From positions 120,482 to 184,481 of the forward strand of contig NZ_JAKJSQ010000003.1 of assembly GCF_050337105.1 (NCBI RefSeq): a stretch of 64,000 nucleotides of DNA. Direction: 5' to 3'. The notes under the pieces are model-generated. The model worked only from the letters and a program-made list of their open reading frames with translations. It searched no databases and had not been told where the DNA came from. The position numbers and the translations under genes were made by a program. Numbering within the stretch: the stretch's first letter is position 1; each line of letters starts with the position of its first letter. Below are positions 55,341 through 63,981 of the stretch, piece after piece. This DNA comes from Aliivibrio_A kagoshimensis (GTDB lineage Bacteria; Pseudomonadota; Gammaproteobacteria; Enterobacterales; Vibrionaceae).

Positions 55341-55865
55341 TTATTGATGAAGCCAAGCAGCGTGTTTAGGGGCTTTCTTGGTTTTTGACCACTCTTCAAC
55401 CATTAATGGAGCCACGCGTTTTAATTCGATCAGCTGGGCTGGTGTACCGGTTAAACAGGTTAGCTCTAATCGATGGCCATTTGGATCAAAGAAGTAGATG
55501 GACTCAATGATGCCGTGCTGTGTGATGCCGATGACCTCGAGACCTTTTTGCTCTAACTCCGCTTTTGCATCGATCAAAGCTTGGCGATCTTGCACTTGAA
55601 AGGCGATGTGTTGGACCCACTCAGGTGTATTATGATCTCTGTCCATTTTAGGCGAATTAGGCAGTTCAAAAAAAGCGAGAATATTGCCGTTACCTGCATC
55701 TAAAAATATGTGCATATATGGGTCAGGTTCTTGAGTTGACGGAACTTTATCTTCTGCAATAGCGACCAAAAACTCCATATTCAACATTTCTTTATAGAAT
55801 TCTACGGTCTCTTTGGTATCGTTACATCGATACGCAACATGATGTATTTGCTCTAACTTAATCAT
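55341..55865 (-). CDS. VOC-family (glyoxalase/dioxygenase-like) protein
   Basis: This 174-residue protein has two VOC motif regions, with metal-ligand candidates in LEQIHHVAYRC, WVQHIAFQV and GHRLELTCL. The fold covers glyoxalases, ring-cleaving dioxygenases and resistance proteins; the substrate is unknown. It is divergent from a MarR regulator, and a perfect palindrome lies just before its start, which suggests control by that MarR and a role in response to a small aromatic or electrophilic compound. Confidence 0.85.
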   Translation of the reverse strand: MIKLEQIHHVAYRCNDTKETVEFYKEMLNMEFLVAIAEDKVPSTQEPDPYMHIFLDAGNGNILAFFELPNSPKMDRDHNTPEWVQHIAFQVQDRQALIDAKAELEQKGLEVIGITQHGIIESIYFFDPNGHRLELTCLTGTPAQLIELKRVAPLMVEEWSKTKKAPKHAAWLHQ

Positions 55866-55881
55866 AACAACTCCTTTGTCA

Positions 55882-55905
55882 ATATAGTAACCAAGGTTAC
55901 TATAT
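55882..55905. promoter_or_regulatory. Palindromic operator between the VOC gene and marR
   Basis: ATATAGTAACC (55882-55892) and GGTTACTATAT (55895-55905) are a perfect 11-base inverted repeat with AA between. It begins 17 bases upstream of the VOC start. A second partial copy, CTTTGTCAATTATATAACC (55913-55931), matches 55874-55892 at 15 of 19 bases. Confidence 0.7.
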
Positions 55906-55948
55906 GGGTGGGCTTTGTCAATTATATAACCGATGGACGATAAGATTC

Positions 55949-56422
55949 ATGAGTAATAAAGAGCCAGAGAGACCACTGGATATTGAACACTTTTTTCCAT
56001 ATCAACTGACACAACTGCAAGGTATCGTTAGCGATTGTGTGGCTGAGATTTATACTGGTGAGTTTGATCTTACTCGCGATGAGTGGCGAGTTTTGGCGGT
56101 GTTAGGTAGCCATAATCAGTTAACAGCTAAGGCGCTAGCCCCTATGATTAATCTAGAAAAAATGGCCATTAGCCGGGCAATCAAGAGAATGTTGGCCAAT
56201 CAACTGATCAGCAAGCAAGCAGACTCTGTGGATAAACGAGCATTCCAATTGAGTTTGACCGAGAAGGGAGTAGCACTGCGTCAACAGCTTATCCCAAAAG
56301 CTTTAGTGAGAGAACAGCAGCTGTTATCCGTTCTGAATGAAGATGAAAAATCGGCGCTGAATACCATACTAAAAAAGTTAACGATCCATTCCAGTGGGCT
56401 GTTAACGAACCATAATGAGTGA
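55949..56422 (+). CDS. MarR-family transcriptional regulator
   Basis: The open frame starts at 55904 inside the operator; ATG 55949 (MSNKEPERPLDIEHFF) is the first methionine with a sensible N-terminus, giving 157 residues. The winged helix-turn-helix (about 55-105) includes LTAKALAPMINLEKMAISRAI and DKRAFQLSLTEKG. MarR proteins repress nearby genes until a small ligand binds. The obvious target is the divergent VOC gene and marR itself. Confidence 0.88.
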   Translation: MSNKEPERPLDIEHFFPYQLTQLQGIVSDCVAEIYTGEFDLTRDEWRVLAVLGSHNQLTAKALAPMINLEKMAISRAIKRMLANQLISKQADSVDKRAFQLSLTEKGVALRQQLIPKALVREQQLLSVLNEDEKSALNTILKKLTIHSSGLLTNHNE

Positions 56423-56522
56423 ATTGCCATCAAATAATTTGATACAGATCACGCAATTTGAGTCTACTATTAATGGGGGTAGGGAGAGTTAAATTTAATT
56501 TGGCGATAAAAAGGAGAGTCCT

Positions 56523-56984
56523 TTGAAAAGTCTAATTTTATTATTATGTTTAGTTTGCACATCAATGGCTTTTGCCGATAGTGAAGTGGATGAGTGGTAC
56601 AAATCAAAAAGTGAGTATTACGCTGTAAAAGAAGCCATATATGGCAAGTTATACGCAACGTTAAGACGTTCTCAGTATGGAAAGTTAATTGTATTTGTTC
56701 AGATCTACTCACCCGATGTATGTGAAAGAAACGGAAGTGGTGTCTATGCTCATGATCCCCTGTATGTGAATGAGACCTTAATTAAGTTTTCGCAAAGTTG
56801 TTATGAAGATTGGAACCATTTTTTCGCAACAACGGAAGAGGGAAGTGTACACATCGTAGAACAATTTAAAAACGAAGTATTTGTTGAGTTCCGAACGTAT
56901 GATGGTACTGCCAAGTTTGTTTTTTCAGCAAAGGGCTTTTTAGAAATATACAACCAATCGGGTGTTGAAGAAGAAGCCATTTAG
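56523..56984 (+). CDS. Secreted protein of unknown function
   Basis: This 153-residue protein starts at TTG 56523 with GGAG about 7 bases upstream. It has a clear Sec signal peptide (about 1-18, SMAFA then DSEVDEW). The mature part has two Cys (in DVCERNGSG and SQSCYEDW) that could form a disulphide, and is rich in aromatic residues. I do not recognise the family. The GNAT gene begins 15 bp after it, so they may be cotranscribed. Confidence 0.7.
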   Translation: MKSLILLLCLVCTSMAFADSEVDEWYKSKSEYYAVKEAIYGKLYATLRRSQYGKLIVFVQIYSPDVCERNGSGVYAHDPLYVNETLIKFSQSCYEDWNHFFATTEEGSVHIVEQFKNEVFVEFRTYDGTAKFVFSAKGFLEIYNQSGVEEEAI

Positions 56985-56999
56985 ATTAGGGAGCGCTTA

Positions 57000-57425
57000 A
57001 TGAAGGGCACTCGCGGAATTACTTATAAGATCAATGAACCCATATCAACAACACAATTCATTCATCTTTTAGAGCAATCTAACCTTGGAGTGAGACGTCC
57101 TCTTGACGATACCACTGTTATTGAGGGGATGCTTGCACATTCAAACTTGCTCATTACGGCGTGGCATGGGGATACCATTGTAGGCGTTGCCCGCTCTGTA
57201 ACCGATTTTCATTATCGGTGTTATCTGTCGGATATTGCCGTTGCCGATAAAGCACAACATCGAGGTATCGGCAAGGAATTGATTCGACTTACTATCAAGC
57301 AGCTTGGTAGCAAGTGCCAATTGGTGCTTCTCTCTTCACCTACCGCCATTGATTATTACCCGAAGCTGGGTTTTATTAAACATGAAGACGCTTGGATACT
57401 GTCTAACGCTGAGCTACTTACCTAA
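57000..57425 (+). CDS. GNAT-family N-acetyltransferase
   Basis: This 141-residue protein has the GNAT core: a DTIVGVARSVTDF strand pair, YLSDIAVADKAQHRGIGKELI with the acetyl-CoA loop QHRGIG, and SSPTAIDYYPKLGFIKHE. It transfers an acetyl group to an unknown amine. It lies 15 bp after the secreted protein gene. Confidence 0.88.
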   Translation: MKGTRGITYKINEPISTTQFIHLLEQSNLGVRRPLDDTTVIEGMLAHSNLLITAWHGDTIVGVARSVTDFHYRCYLSDIAVADKAQHRGIGKELIRLTIKQLGSKCQLVLLSSPTAIDYYPKLGFIKHEDAWILSNAELLT

Positions 57426-57535
57426 CAGAGTGATGACATTGAGCCCTTTTACTTAAAAAGCCTTATTACCGTTCACAGTGCTGTTGGCATCTCATTTATT
57501 CTCTTCAAAACCCGAGTCTGATTGACTGTCTAATA

Positions 57536-57556
57536 CGCTAGTGTTACAAACTAGCG
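57536..57556. other. Inverted repeat upstream of the BMP/diguanylate cyclase pair
   Basis: CGCTAGT (57536-57542) and ACTAGCG (57550-57556) form a perfect inverted repeat around GTTACAA, 43 bases before the BMP-family gene. A TTTT follows 7 bases later. It could be an operator or a weak terminator for the GNAT gene. Confidence 0.5.
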
Positions 57557-57598
57557 AGTTGCGTTTTGTTAATGGCAATGAGCATAGGGTGAACAAAG

Positions 57599-58597
57599 AT
57601 GTTGTTACGTAAGCTATTTATCTTTATATTTTTCACCTTTTCTATCAGCACTTGCTGGGCAGAAACAAACCCCCACTTCAAACCTATCATCATCTATCAA
57701 GGGAGCGTGGTTCCCGGCAGTTATCAGCACCTCTTAGATCGTGGTGTGCAGAAATTTGAGCAAGTGTCAGCTCAAAATGTTGAGCGAGTTAGGATAGAAC
57801 GTGACCTTAGTCGTTATGTCGAAGAGTTAGATAGAGCCGCGCAACAAGGTTACAATCCTATTATTGTTCAAGACTCAAACGTAATTTCTCGCTTCGATAT
57901 TATTGCTGCCAAATACCCTGCAACAAAATTCATCTCAATGGATGTCAGTTATGATATTCCCAATGTGTTAGGTATCACTTTCGATCACGCCAAAGGGGCT
58001 TACATTATTGGATTTTTAGCAGGATTGAAGACAAAAACCGATCGTGTCGGCTTCCTCGGTGGAATGGATATTCCGGTTATTAATGAGTTTCAATGTGGTT
58101 ATCGAGTGGGTGTAAAAGACGCCAATCCTAATGTAGAGTTAATCACACGCTACATCAATGCCGGTACCTTGTCGTGGGAAGATACAGAAACAGCAAACAA
58201 GCTTGCTGAGGAGATGTTTGACCAAGGTGTAGACATCGTTTTTCCTGCCGCCGGATTAGCCAGTATCACAGTCATAGAGGCGGCACAACGTCGTAACCTT
58301 CAAGCTTTTGGGGTCGATAACGATCTCTCTGAGCACTATCCAGACGCCGTACTTGCTTCACTGGTGAAGCGTTCTGATTCCGCCATTTTTGCCGCACTAA
58401 TGCAGATAAAGAATCAAGTGTGGAATCACAATAATAAGGTGTTTGGCATGAAACAGAATGTGATTACTATTAAAGTTAACAGCTTAAATAGTGCCCTTTC
58501 TCAAGCGGAAATAAGCGTTATCAAACAATTAATCAACAAAATAAAAGGTGAAGATACTGTGTTATATCAAAAGCTTAATCTTCACTGTGCCGTCTAA
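57599..58597 (+). CDS. BMP-family periplasmic ligand-binding protein
   Basis: This 332-residue protein has a Sec signal (about 1-21, STCWA) and a PnrA/BMP fold, with YHLL-type N-terminal contacts, VGFLGGMDIPVINEFQCGYRVG, GVDIVFPAAGLASI and AFGVDND. The family binds purine nucleosides for ABC uptake. The lipobox is poor (ISTC), so it is probably soluble, not lipidated. No ABC ATPase or permease genes are nearby. It lies 3 bp before a membrane diguanylate cyclase, so it may be a ligand sensor for that enzyme. Confidence 0.85.
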   Translation: MLLRKLFIFIFFTFSISTCWAETNPHFKPIIIYQGSVVPGSYQHLLDRGVQKFEQVSAQNVERVRIERDLSRYVEELDRAAQQGYNPIIVQDSNVISRFDIIAAKYPATKFISMDVSYDIPNVLGITFDHAKGAYIIGFLAGLKTKTDRVGFLGGMDIPVINEFQCGYRVGVKDANPNVELITRYINAGTLSWEDTETANKLAEEMFDQGVDIVFPAAGLASITVIEAAQRRNLQAFGVDNDLSEHYPDAVLASLVKRSDSAIFAALMQIKNQVWNHNNKVFGMKQNVITIKVNSLNSALSQAEISVIKQLINKIKGEDTVLYQKLNLHCAV

Positions 58598-58600
58598 CCA

Positions 58601-59800
58601 ATGAAAAAACTGTCAAACTATATCGTACTTCACTATCTGATCGTCACGGTGGTACCACTTTTACTGTTGGCAGCGATGCTGATCTCATCAGACGTTGAAG
58701 ATGCCGAAGGTGAATATCAACAGCACTATAGTGAAACCATTGAATACCAACTTATCCAAGCCAAATATGCTTTATTGCGGTTTGATCTGCAGATGGCAGA
58801 ACAACTTGTCAATACCATTTCTCAACTGGAATATGTCAGTTCCGTTCGCTTAGACTCACTCGAGTATGATCTCACAATGGCAGAACAAATAACGGATATT
58901 GATGCCACTGAACACAACGATAAACGGTATCGCATTAGTAACGATGATAGTGTTATTGGTTACTTGGTAGTGACAAAAAATGACTCTAAACGATTAAAAA
59001 ATATATACTCGGAACTTTACCCTAAACTATTTTTAAGCCTATTGGTATTGTTGGCTATCTCGTTAGTATTTAGCCGTAAGGTGCTGTTGATTTTGGCTAA
59101 TCCCTTCCAAGATATTCAGCGCTACGCACTCTCAATTTCTCGTGGTGATTTTGATATTGAGGCCCCTAAAAAAACCTATCATGAGTTTGTCAGCCTCTTT
59201 GACTCCTTAGATGTTATGAAGGTGCGGTTAAAAAAGACCATTCATGCACTGCAAGAGAACGAAGAGCGATTGCTACAAGCAACAACACACCTAGAAAAAC
59301 AGTTAATTACCGATTCCTTGACCAACATTTACAATCGAGTCGGATTTAATCGGTTTATCGATGAGGTGGTTCAAGAGAAATATGAACACTTCTCTTTGAT
59401 GATGATGGATCTGAATGGCTTTAAGCAGATAAACGATCAACATGGTCATTTTTCGGGTGATTACGTGTTGGTTGAAGTGAGCAAACGAATCTCTTCGCTG
59501 CTTACTCAAGCGGGAACCCTTTATCGACTTGGGGGGGATGAGTTCTCGATTGTGTTGAAAGGGGAGTGGCAACCTCAAGAGTTAAAGACATTAGCTAAAT
59601 TGATTCAAATGCGAATTGCCGATGCCTACTTATATGAAAATAAAGAGCTTTATGTATCGGTCAGCATCGGCGGTATTCAGTATCGACGAAGTGATAATGA
59701 CGATATTGAGAAGATTATTCATCAAGCAGATCTTGCCATGTACCAAGCAAAGGCATTACAAATTGGTTACATGGTTGCAAACCTCCCCTCTAATCGCTAA
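58601..59800 (+). CDS. Membrane diguanylate cyclase coupled to the BMP-family protein
   Basis: This 399-residue protein has two membrane segments (8-28 and 141-160) around a periplasmic domain of about 110 residues, a HAMP-like linker (about 160-215), a coiled coil, and a GGDEF domain with intact GGDEF (311-315). The inhibitory RxxD site is absent (TQAG at that position). It should make c-di-GMP. It starts 3 bp after the BMP-type gene and is almost certainly cotranscribed with it. Confidence 0.9.
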   Translation: MKKLSNYIVLHYLIVTVVPLLLLAAMLISSDVEDAEGEYQQHYSETIEYQLIQAKYALLRFDLQMAEQLVNTISQLEYVSSVRLDSLEYDLTMAEQITDIDATEHNDKRYRISNDDSVIGYLVVTKNDSKRLKNIYSELYPKLFLSLLVLLAISLVFSRKVLLILANPFQDIQRYALSISRGDFDIEAPKKTYHEFVSLFDSLDVMKVRLKKTIHALQENEERLLQATTHLEKQLITDSLTNIYNRVGFNRFIDEVVQEKYEHFSLMMMDLNGFKQINDQHGHFSGDYVLVEVSKRISSLLTQAGTLYRLGGDEFSIVLKGEWQPQELKTLAKLIQMRIADAYLYENKELYVSVSIGGIQYRRSDNDDIEKIIHQADLAMYQAKALQIGYMVANLPSNR

Positions 59801-59864
59801 TACTAAGTACTAAAGGGGCAAGGTTTGTCCCTGTCTAGTCTTGAGCTGATAGGAAATTAGAGAA

Positions 59865-61505
59865 GTGAATCTCACTAAAATAGAGTTTGATAATCGATAC
59901 ACCAATACCCTTCCTGCGGATAAAAATCGTGATAACTATCGACGCCAAGTGAACTACGCGGCTTTTTCCTTTGTTAATCCAACCCATGTGGCTAACCCTA
60001 GTTTAGTGGCGGTATCGCTTGATGTCGCTAACAAAGTCGGCTTTACCGAGCAAGATTGTCGTTCGGATGATTTTGTGCAGCTCTTTAGTGGCAATCAGCT
60101 GCTAGAGGGCATGGAGCCCTACGCACTCTGTTACGGTGGGCATCAATTTGGCAATTGGGCGGGTCAGCTGGGTGATGGTCGCGCGATTAATCTCGGAGAG
60201 ACGATTAGTCCTAATCACGGGCATCAAATTCTCCAGTTAAAAGGGGCGGGCTCTACACCTTATTCAAGGCAAGCAGATGGGTTAGCCGTATTGCGCTCGT
60301 CAGTGCGAGAGTTTCTCTGTTCAGAAGCGATGTATCACCTAGGAGTTCCAACGACACGTGCGTTAAGTTTGTGTCTATCAGGGGAAGAGGTAGTTCGAGA
60401 TATGTTCTATGATGGTAATCGCAAACCTGAACCCGGCGCCATTGTTTGTCGAGTCTCTTCATCGTTTACCCGCTTTGGCAGTTTTCAATTGCCGACCTCA
60501 AGAGGTGACAAAGGGCTAATGCAAGCGATGGTGGAACACTGCATTCGTGCCGACTTCCCCACTCTAATATCGGATGAAGAGAGAGCCATGACCACCCTAA
60601 GCGAAGCGGTCTACCTTCGTTGGTATCAAGAGGTGTGTGAGCGCACCTCCGACATGGTGATGCACTGGATGCGCGTCGGTTTTGTTCACGGAGTGATGAA
60701 TACCGATAATATGTCGATCATTGGCGAAACGATTGATTATGGACCTTATGGCTGGATTGATAACTACGATCCCGATTGGACGCCCAATACCACTGATGCC
60801 CAAGGCAAGCGTTACCGATTTGAAACGCAACCTGATATCGCTATGTGGAACTTATTCCAACTAGCCAAAGCCATTATGCCGCTGTTTAAAAAACCGACTG
60901 GACTGCAACAGGTACTTGATGGGTACAGTGAAAGTTACTTGGCGAAATGGCGAACCATGATGGCCAGAAAGTTGGGATTAAAAGGGTGTAATGGAGATAA
61001 AGATGAAGCGCTGTTTACCGATCTTGAAAAGCTGCTAGCCCGGGTAGAGACAGATATGACTCTATTTTATCGTCAACTAGCGAAGGTAAAGTTACGCGCA
61101 GAGGAAGCTGATTTTGAGCAGTGGTATCCGATTTTTGAGATCTGCTTTTATCAGCCAGAATCAGTCGTGGGAAAAAGGGATAACAATAAAGTGGCCCTAC
61201 AGTACCAGCAAGCATTTTCAGCATGGTTAACCCGTTATATAGAACGAGCATCGGGAGAATACGATACAGCAGCTGACAGGGCGACAGCGATGAACAAGGT
61301 GAATCCCAAATATGTGCTGCGTAACTACCTTGCTCAGCAAGCGATAGAAAAGGCGGAGAAGGGAGATTACAGTGAAATTGAACGGTTACAAACTCTGCTT
61401 ACCCATCCTTATGATGAGCAGCCAGAGTTTGAATCCTACGCAGGGAAAAGACCAGAATGGGCTAGGCATAAAGCAGGGTGTTCTGCCCTCTCTTGCAGTT
61501 CGTAA
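59865..61505 (+). CDS. selO: Protein adenylyltransferase SelO (YdiU)
   Basis: SelO is a pseudokinase-fold enzyme that transfers AMP to Ser, Thr or Tyr of proteins. This 546-residue copy has QLKGAGSTPYSRQADG, CYGGHQFGNWAGQLGDGRA and HGVMNTDNMS as family motifs, and ends SCSS, where some eukaryotic forms have selenocysteine in place of the Cys. It starts at GTG 59865 with AGGA 10 bases upstream. A hairpin without a T-run (59815-59831) lies before it. It converges on pxpC. Confidence 0.94.
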   Translation: MNLTKIEFDNRYTNTLPADKNRDNYRRQVNYAAFSFVNPTHVANPSLVAVSLDVANKVGFTEQDCRSDDFVQLFSGNQLLEGMEPYALCYGGHQFGNWAGQLGDGRAINLGETISPNHGHQILQLKGAGSTPYSRQADGLAVLRSSVREFLCSEAMYHLGVPTTRALSLCLSGEEVVRDMFYDGNRKPEPGAIVCRVSSSFTRFGSFQLPTSRGDKGLMQAMVEHCIRADFPTLISDEERAMTTLSEAVYLRWYQEVCERTSDMVMHWMRVGFVHGVMNTDNMSIIGETIDYGPYGWIDNYDPDWTPNTTDAQGKRYRFETQPDIAMWNLFQLAKAIMPLFKKPTGLQQVLDGYSESYLAKWRTMMARKLGLKGCNGDKDEALFTDLEKLLARVETDMTLFYRQLAKVKLRAEEADFEQWYPIFEICFYQPESVVGKRDNNKVALQYQQAFSAWLTRYIERASGEYDTAADRATAMNKVNPKYVLRNYLAQQAIEKAEKGDYSEIERLQTLLTHPYDEQPEFESYAGKRPEWARHKAGCSALSCSS

Positions 61506-61528
61506 CCGTTGAAGTTCGAAGCATTCAC

Positions 61529-62497
61529 TCACTCTGCTGAGCGGTGATACTCTAAACCAAAGAAACGAGAAAAATCTATCCACTTTTCGCTACTCTGTTC
61601 AAAATCAGTGGCGACAAAGCGGATAGTGGTTCCCGCTTTGGCTTGGGCGAGCTGAGAGATGTCGGTCTTACAGATACAGCCAATTTTTGGGTAGCCTCCG
61701 AGTGTTTGACGATCGTTCAAGAGAATGATTGGTTGGCCATCAGGGGGAATTTGAATTGAGCCTAGCGCTATCCCTTCAGAAATAATCCCTTTCAAATCGC
61801 ACTCAATAGCCGGACCTGACAAACGGATGCCCATACGATCGGACTGATTAGTGATGGTGAATGTGTGGTTAAAAAATGCGGCGATCGCGGCGTCACTAAA
61901 TTCCTCATACTGGTAAGATGGGATAACCCGAACTTCAATATGATCAAGGTAGCTAGGAATATATTTCTGAGTAACGGTTTGCGGCGTTTCAATGACGGGT
62001 TGCGATGATCGCGCACTGAAAAAATCCCCACTTTCAAGTTTGTTGCCGTGGCCGAAACTCTCACCGACTCTTGCTAACCCGCCAATGTTATTACGGATTA
62101 CCGTTGAGCTGCTGTTTAAAAATAGCGAACTGAAAAAACCACTTTTTATGGCGATATAACCTCTTAGTCCTTGCGTCGCATAACCCAGTTTAAGCACTTG
62201 TCCCTTTTTAACAATAAAGCTGCTCCAGTTTTTGACGGCCACACCATCGATGGTCGCATTCATTTGGGCACCGGCAATAGCCATCAGTGAATCGGAGTGG
62301 GCTTTAAAGGCGCATGCGCCTAATAATATCTCTAATACCGGGGCATCCATGTCATTGCCTAATAACCGGTTTGCCCAGCAATAAGCATGCAAGTCAACCG
62401 CGCCACCCTGGCTAAGACCAAGCTGGCTAGCACCATAACGGCCCAAATCTTGGAATTGGGATAGAACACCGGGCTGAATTACTTCCAATTTTGACAT
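61529..62497 (-). CDS. pxpC: 5-Oxoprolinase subunit PxpC
   Basis: This 322-residue protein is of the KipA/carboxyltransferase C-D type. It starts MSKLEVIQPGVLSQFQDLGRYGASQLGLS and includes NRLLGND and LLNDRQTLGGYPKIG. With PxpA and PxpB it hydrolyses 5-oxoproline to glutamate using ATP. Its start overlaps pxpB by 19 bases. It is the last gene of the operon. Confidence 0.94.
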   Translation of the reverse strand: MSKLEVIQPGVLSQFQDLGRYGASQLGLSQGGAVDLHAYCWANRLLGNDMDAPVLEILLGACAFKAHSDSLMAIAGAQMNATIDGVAVKNWSSFIVKKGQVLKLGYATQGLRGYIAIKSGFFSSLFLNSSSTVIRNNIGGLARVGESFGHGNKLESGDFFSARSSQPVIETPQTVTQKYIPSYLDHIEVRVIPSYQYEEFSDAAIAAFFNHTFTITNQSDRMGIRLSGPAIECDLKGIISEGIALGSIQIPPDGQPIILLNDRQTLGGYPKIGCICKTDISQLAQAKAGTTIRFVATDFEQSSEKWIDFSRFFGLEYHRSAE

Positions 62498-63180
62498 ATT
62501 TTCCCTCCCAGAGATAAAAATTCGGATTTTGAAATCGACTCAAACTTGACGGTATCACCAATAGCATAGGGCATCATTGGTTGCGTATTTGGGTTAAAAA
62601 GGGAAACCGGACAGTTGCCAATTATCTGCCAGCCGCCAGGTGAGGCATCGGGATAAACGGCAGTTTGTTGATCGGCAATACCCACACTTCCAGCTGGAAT
62701 ATTCAGCCGAGGTTTGGCTAGACGAGGCACGCGGATCCGCTCATCGACACTGGCCAAAAAAGCAAAGCCGGGGGCAAAGCCAATGGCGCAAACCGAATAG
62801 CTGCGCTGATTGTGAATCGCGATAACCTCGGCCACACTCACTCCTTTTTGCTCGGCAATGCTCTGTAGATCGGGCGCGACCTCTTGATCATAATAGACCG
62901 GCAGTGTGATGCAGTTTGAGCTACTTGTCATCAGTGAATCGAGTTGAGCGTTGAGGTCAGTCAACTCTTTTTTCAAGGTCGAAAAGCGGATCTTCAGTAG
63001 GTCAAACTCGATGAAGATTGACGTATAGGAAGGCGTTACTTCAAGCAGTTTATCACTGAATTTCAATGAAATTTGATGACAAAAATTGGCAATGTGCACA
63101 GAATTGTTGGGATCGATTTGATCCGCACAATAGATGATTAAGGCGCTCTCTGTGACCTGTGATATCTGCAACGCAAGCAT
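62479..63180 (-). CDS. pxpB: 5-Oxoprolinase subunit PxpB
   Basis: This 233-residue KipI-like protein has the signature YSVCAIGFAPGFAFLA, RLAKPRLNIPAGSVGIA and SPGGWQIIG. It works with PxpC in the ATP-dependent ring-opening complex. Its start shares a base with the pxpA stop, and it overlaps pxpC by 19 bases. Confidence 0.94.
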   Translation of the reverse strand: MLALQISQVTESALIIYCADQIDPNNSVHIANFCHQISLKFSDKLLEVTPSYTSIFIEFDLLKIRFSTLKKELTDLNAQLDSLMTSSSNCITLPVYYDQEVAPDLQSIAEQKGVSVAEVIAIHNQRSYSVCAIGFAPGFAFLASVDERIRVPRLAKPRLNIPAGSVGIADQQTAVYPDASPGGWQIIGNCPVSLFNPNTQPMMPYAIGDTVKFESISKSEFLSLGGKICQNWK

Positions 63181-63908
63181 TAGCTAAGCTCTTCTTTAAT
63201 CTGTTTTAACGTCGCGATGGATTTTGGATTATCGCCATGAACACAGATGGTATCAGCACTTAATGATAGGGTGGTTCCCTCAATGGTTGTGACACTGCCA
63301 AACTGAGAGATTTGCTGCACCTGCTGAATAATTTGAGCGCTATCGTGATAGACCGAACCCGCCATTGAACGCGGCGCCAAACGGCCATCACTGGTGTAGG
63401 CGCGATCGGCAAATGCTTCAAAAATAAGCTTCACTTTGTACTGCTCAGCTAACCGAATGTACTGTTCACTGTCTGGTCCCGCTAAGATCATCAATGCAGG
63501 GATTGGCATGCAGTCTGATGCGGCTTTTAAAATAGCGGTGTAAACCGTAATACTGCTCATCATGTCGTTATAAAGCGCCCCGTGAGGTTTGATGTAATTC
63601 ACCGACACTTGGTGAGCTTGGCAAATGGCTTGAAGCGCCCCCGTTTGATAGATAACCAGATTGGTAATTTGTGACGGAGAGTGTGGAATGCTCCTGCGGC
63701 CAAAACCCTCTTTGTCGTGATAACCCGGGTGAGCGCCGATAGTGACGCTTTGACTCTTAGCACTTAAGACAGTAGCGGCCATGATATCAGGGTCAGAGGC
63801 GTGAAAGCCGCACGCCACATTCGCCATGTCGATGAGGGGCATCGCTTCCCCATCCAGTCCCATTTTCCAACTGCCGTAACTCTCACCAAGATCACAATTG
63901 AGCTTCAT
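63180..63908 (-). CDS. pxpA: 5-Oxoprolinase subunit PxpA
   Basis: This 242-residue LamB/YcsF-family protein has MKLNCDLGESYGSWKMG, ANVACGFHASDPDIM and IKPHGALYNDM. It is the first gene of pxpABC, with GGAG 10 bases upstream on the minus strand. The complex recycles 5-oxoproline, a damage product of glutamine and glutamate. Confidence 0.95.
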   Translation of the reverse strand: MKLNCDLGESYGSWKMGLDGEAMPLIDMANVACGFHASDPDIMAATVLSAKSQSVTIGAHPGYHDKEGFGRRSIPHSPSQITNLVIYQTGALQAICQAHQVSVNYIKPHGALYNDMMSSITVYTAILKAASDCMPIPALMILAGPDSEQYIRLAEQYKVKLIFEAFADRAYTSDGRLAPRSMAGSVYHDSAQIIQQVQQISQFGSVTTIEGTTLSLSADTICVHGDNPKSIATLKQIKEELS

Positions 63909-63952
63909 TCACTGGTTCTCCAAATATTTCGCCAAGGTTTAAATCTACCTTA

Positions 63953-63981
63953 AAGATAGAACGAACACAAAGTGTGTGCAA
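63953..63981 (-). promoter_or_regulatory. Possible promoter of pxpABC
   Basis: Read on the minus strand, TTGCAC (63981-63976) and TATCTT (63958-63953) are separated by 17 bases, each 4/6 to the sigma-70 consensus. The spacer contains ACAC-TTT-GTGT, a short inverted repeat. The promoter lies 44 bases before the pxpA start. Confidence 0.35.
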
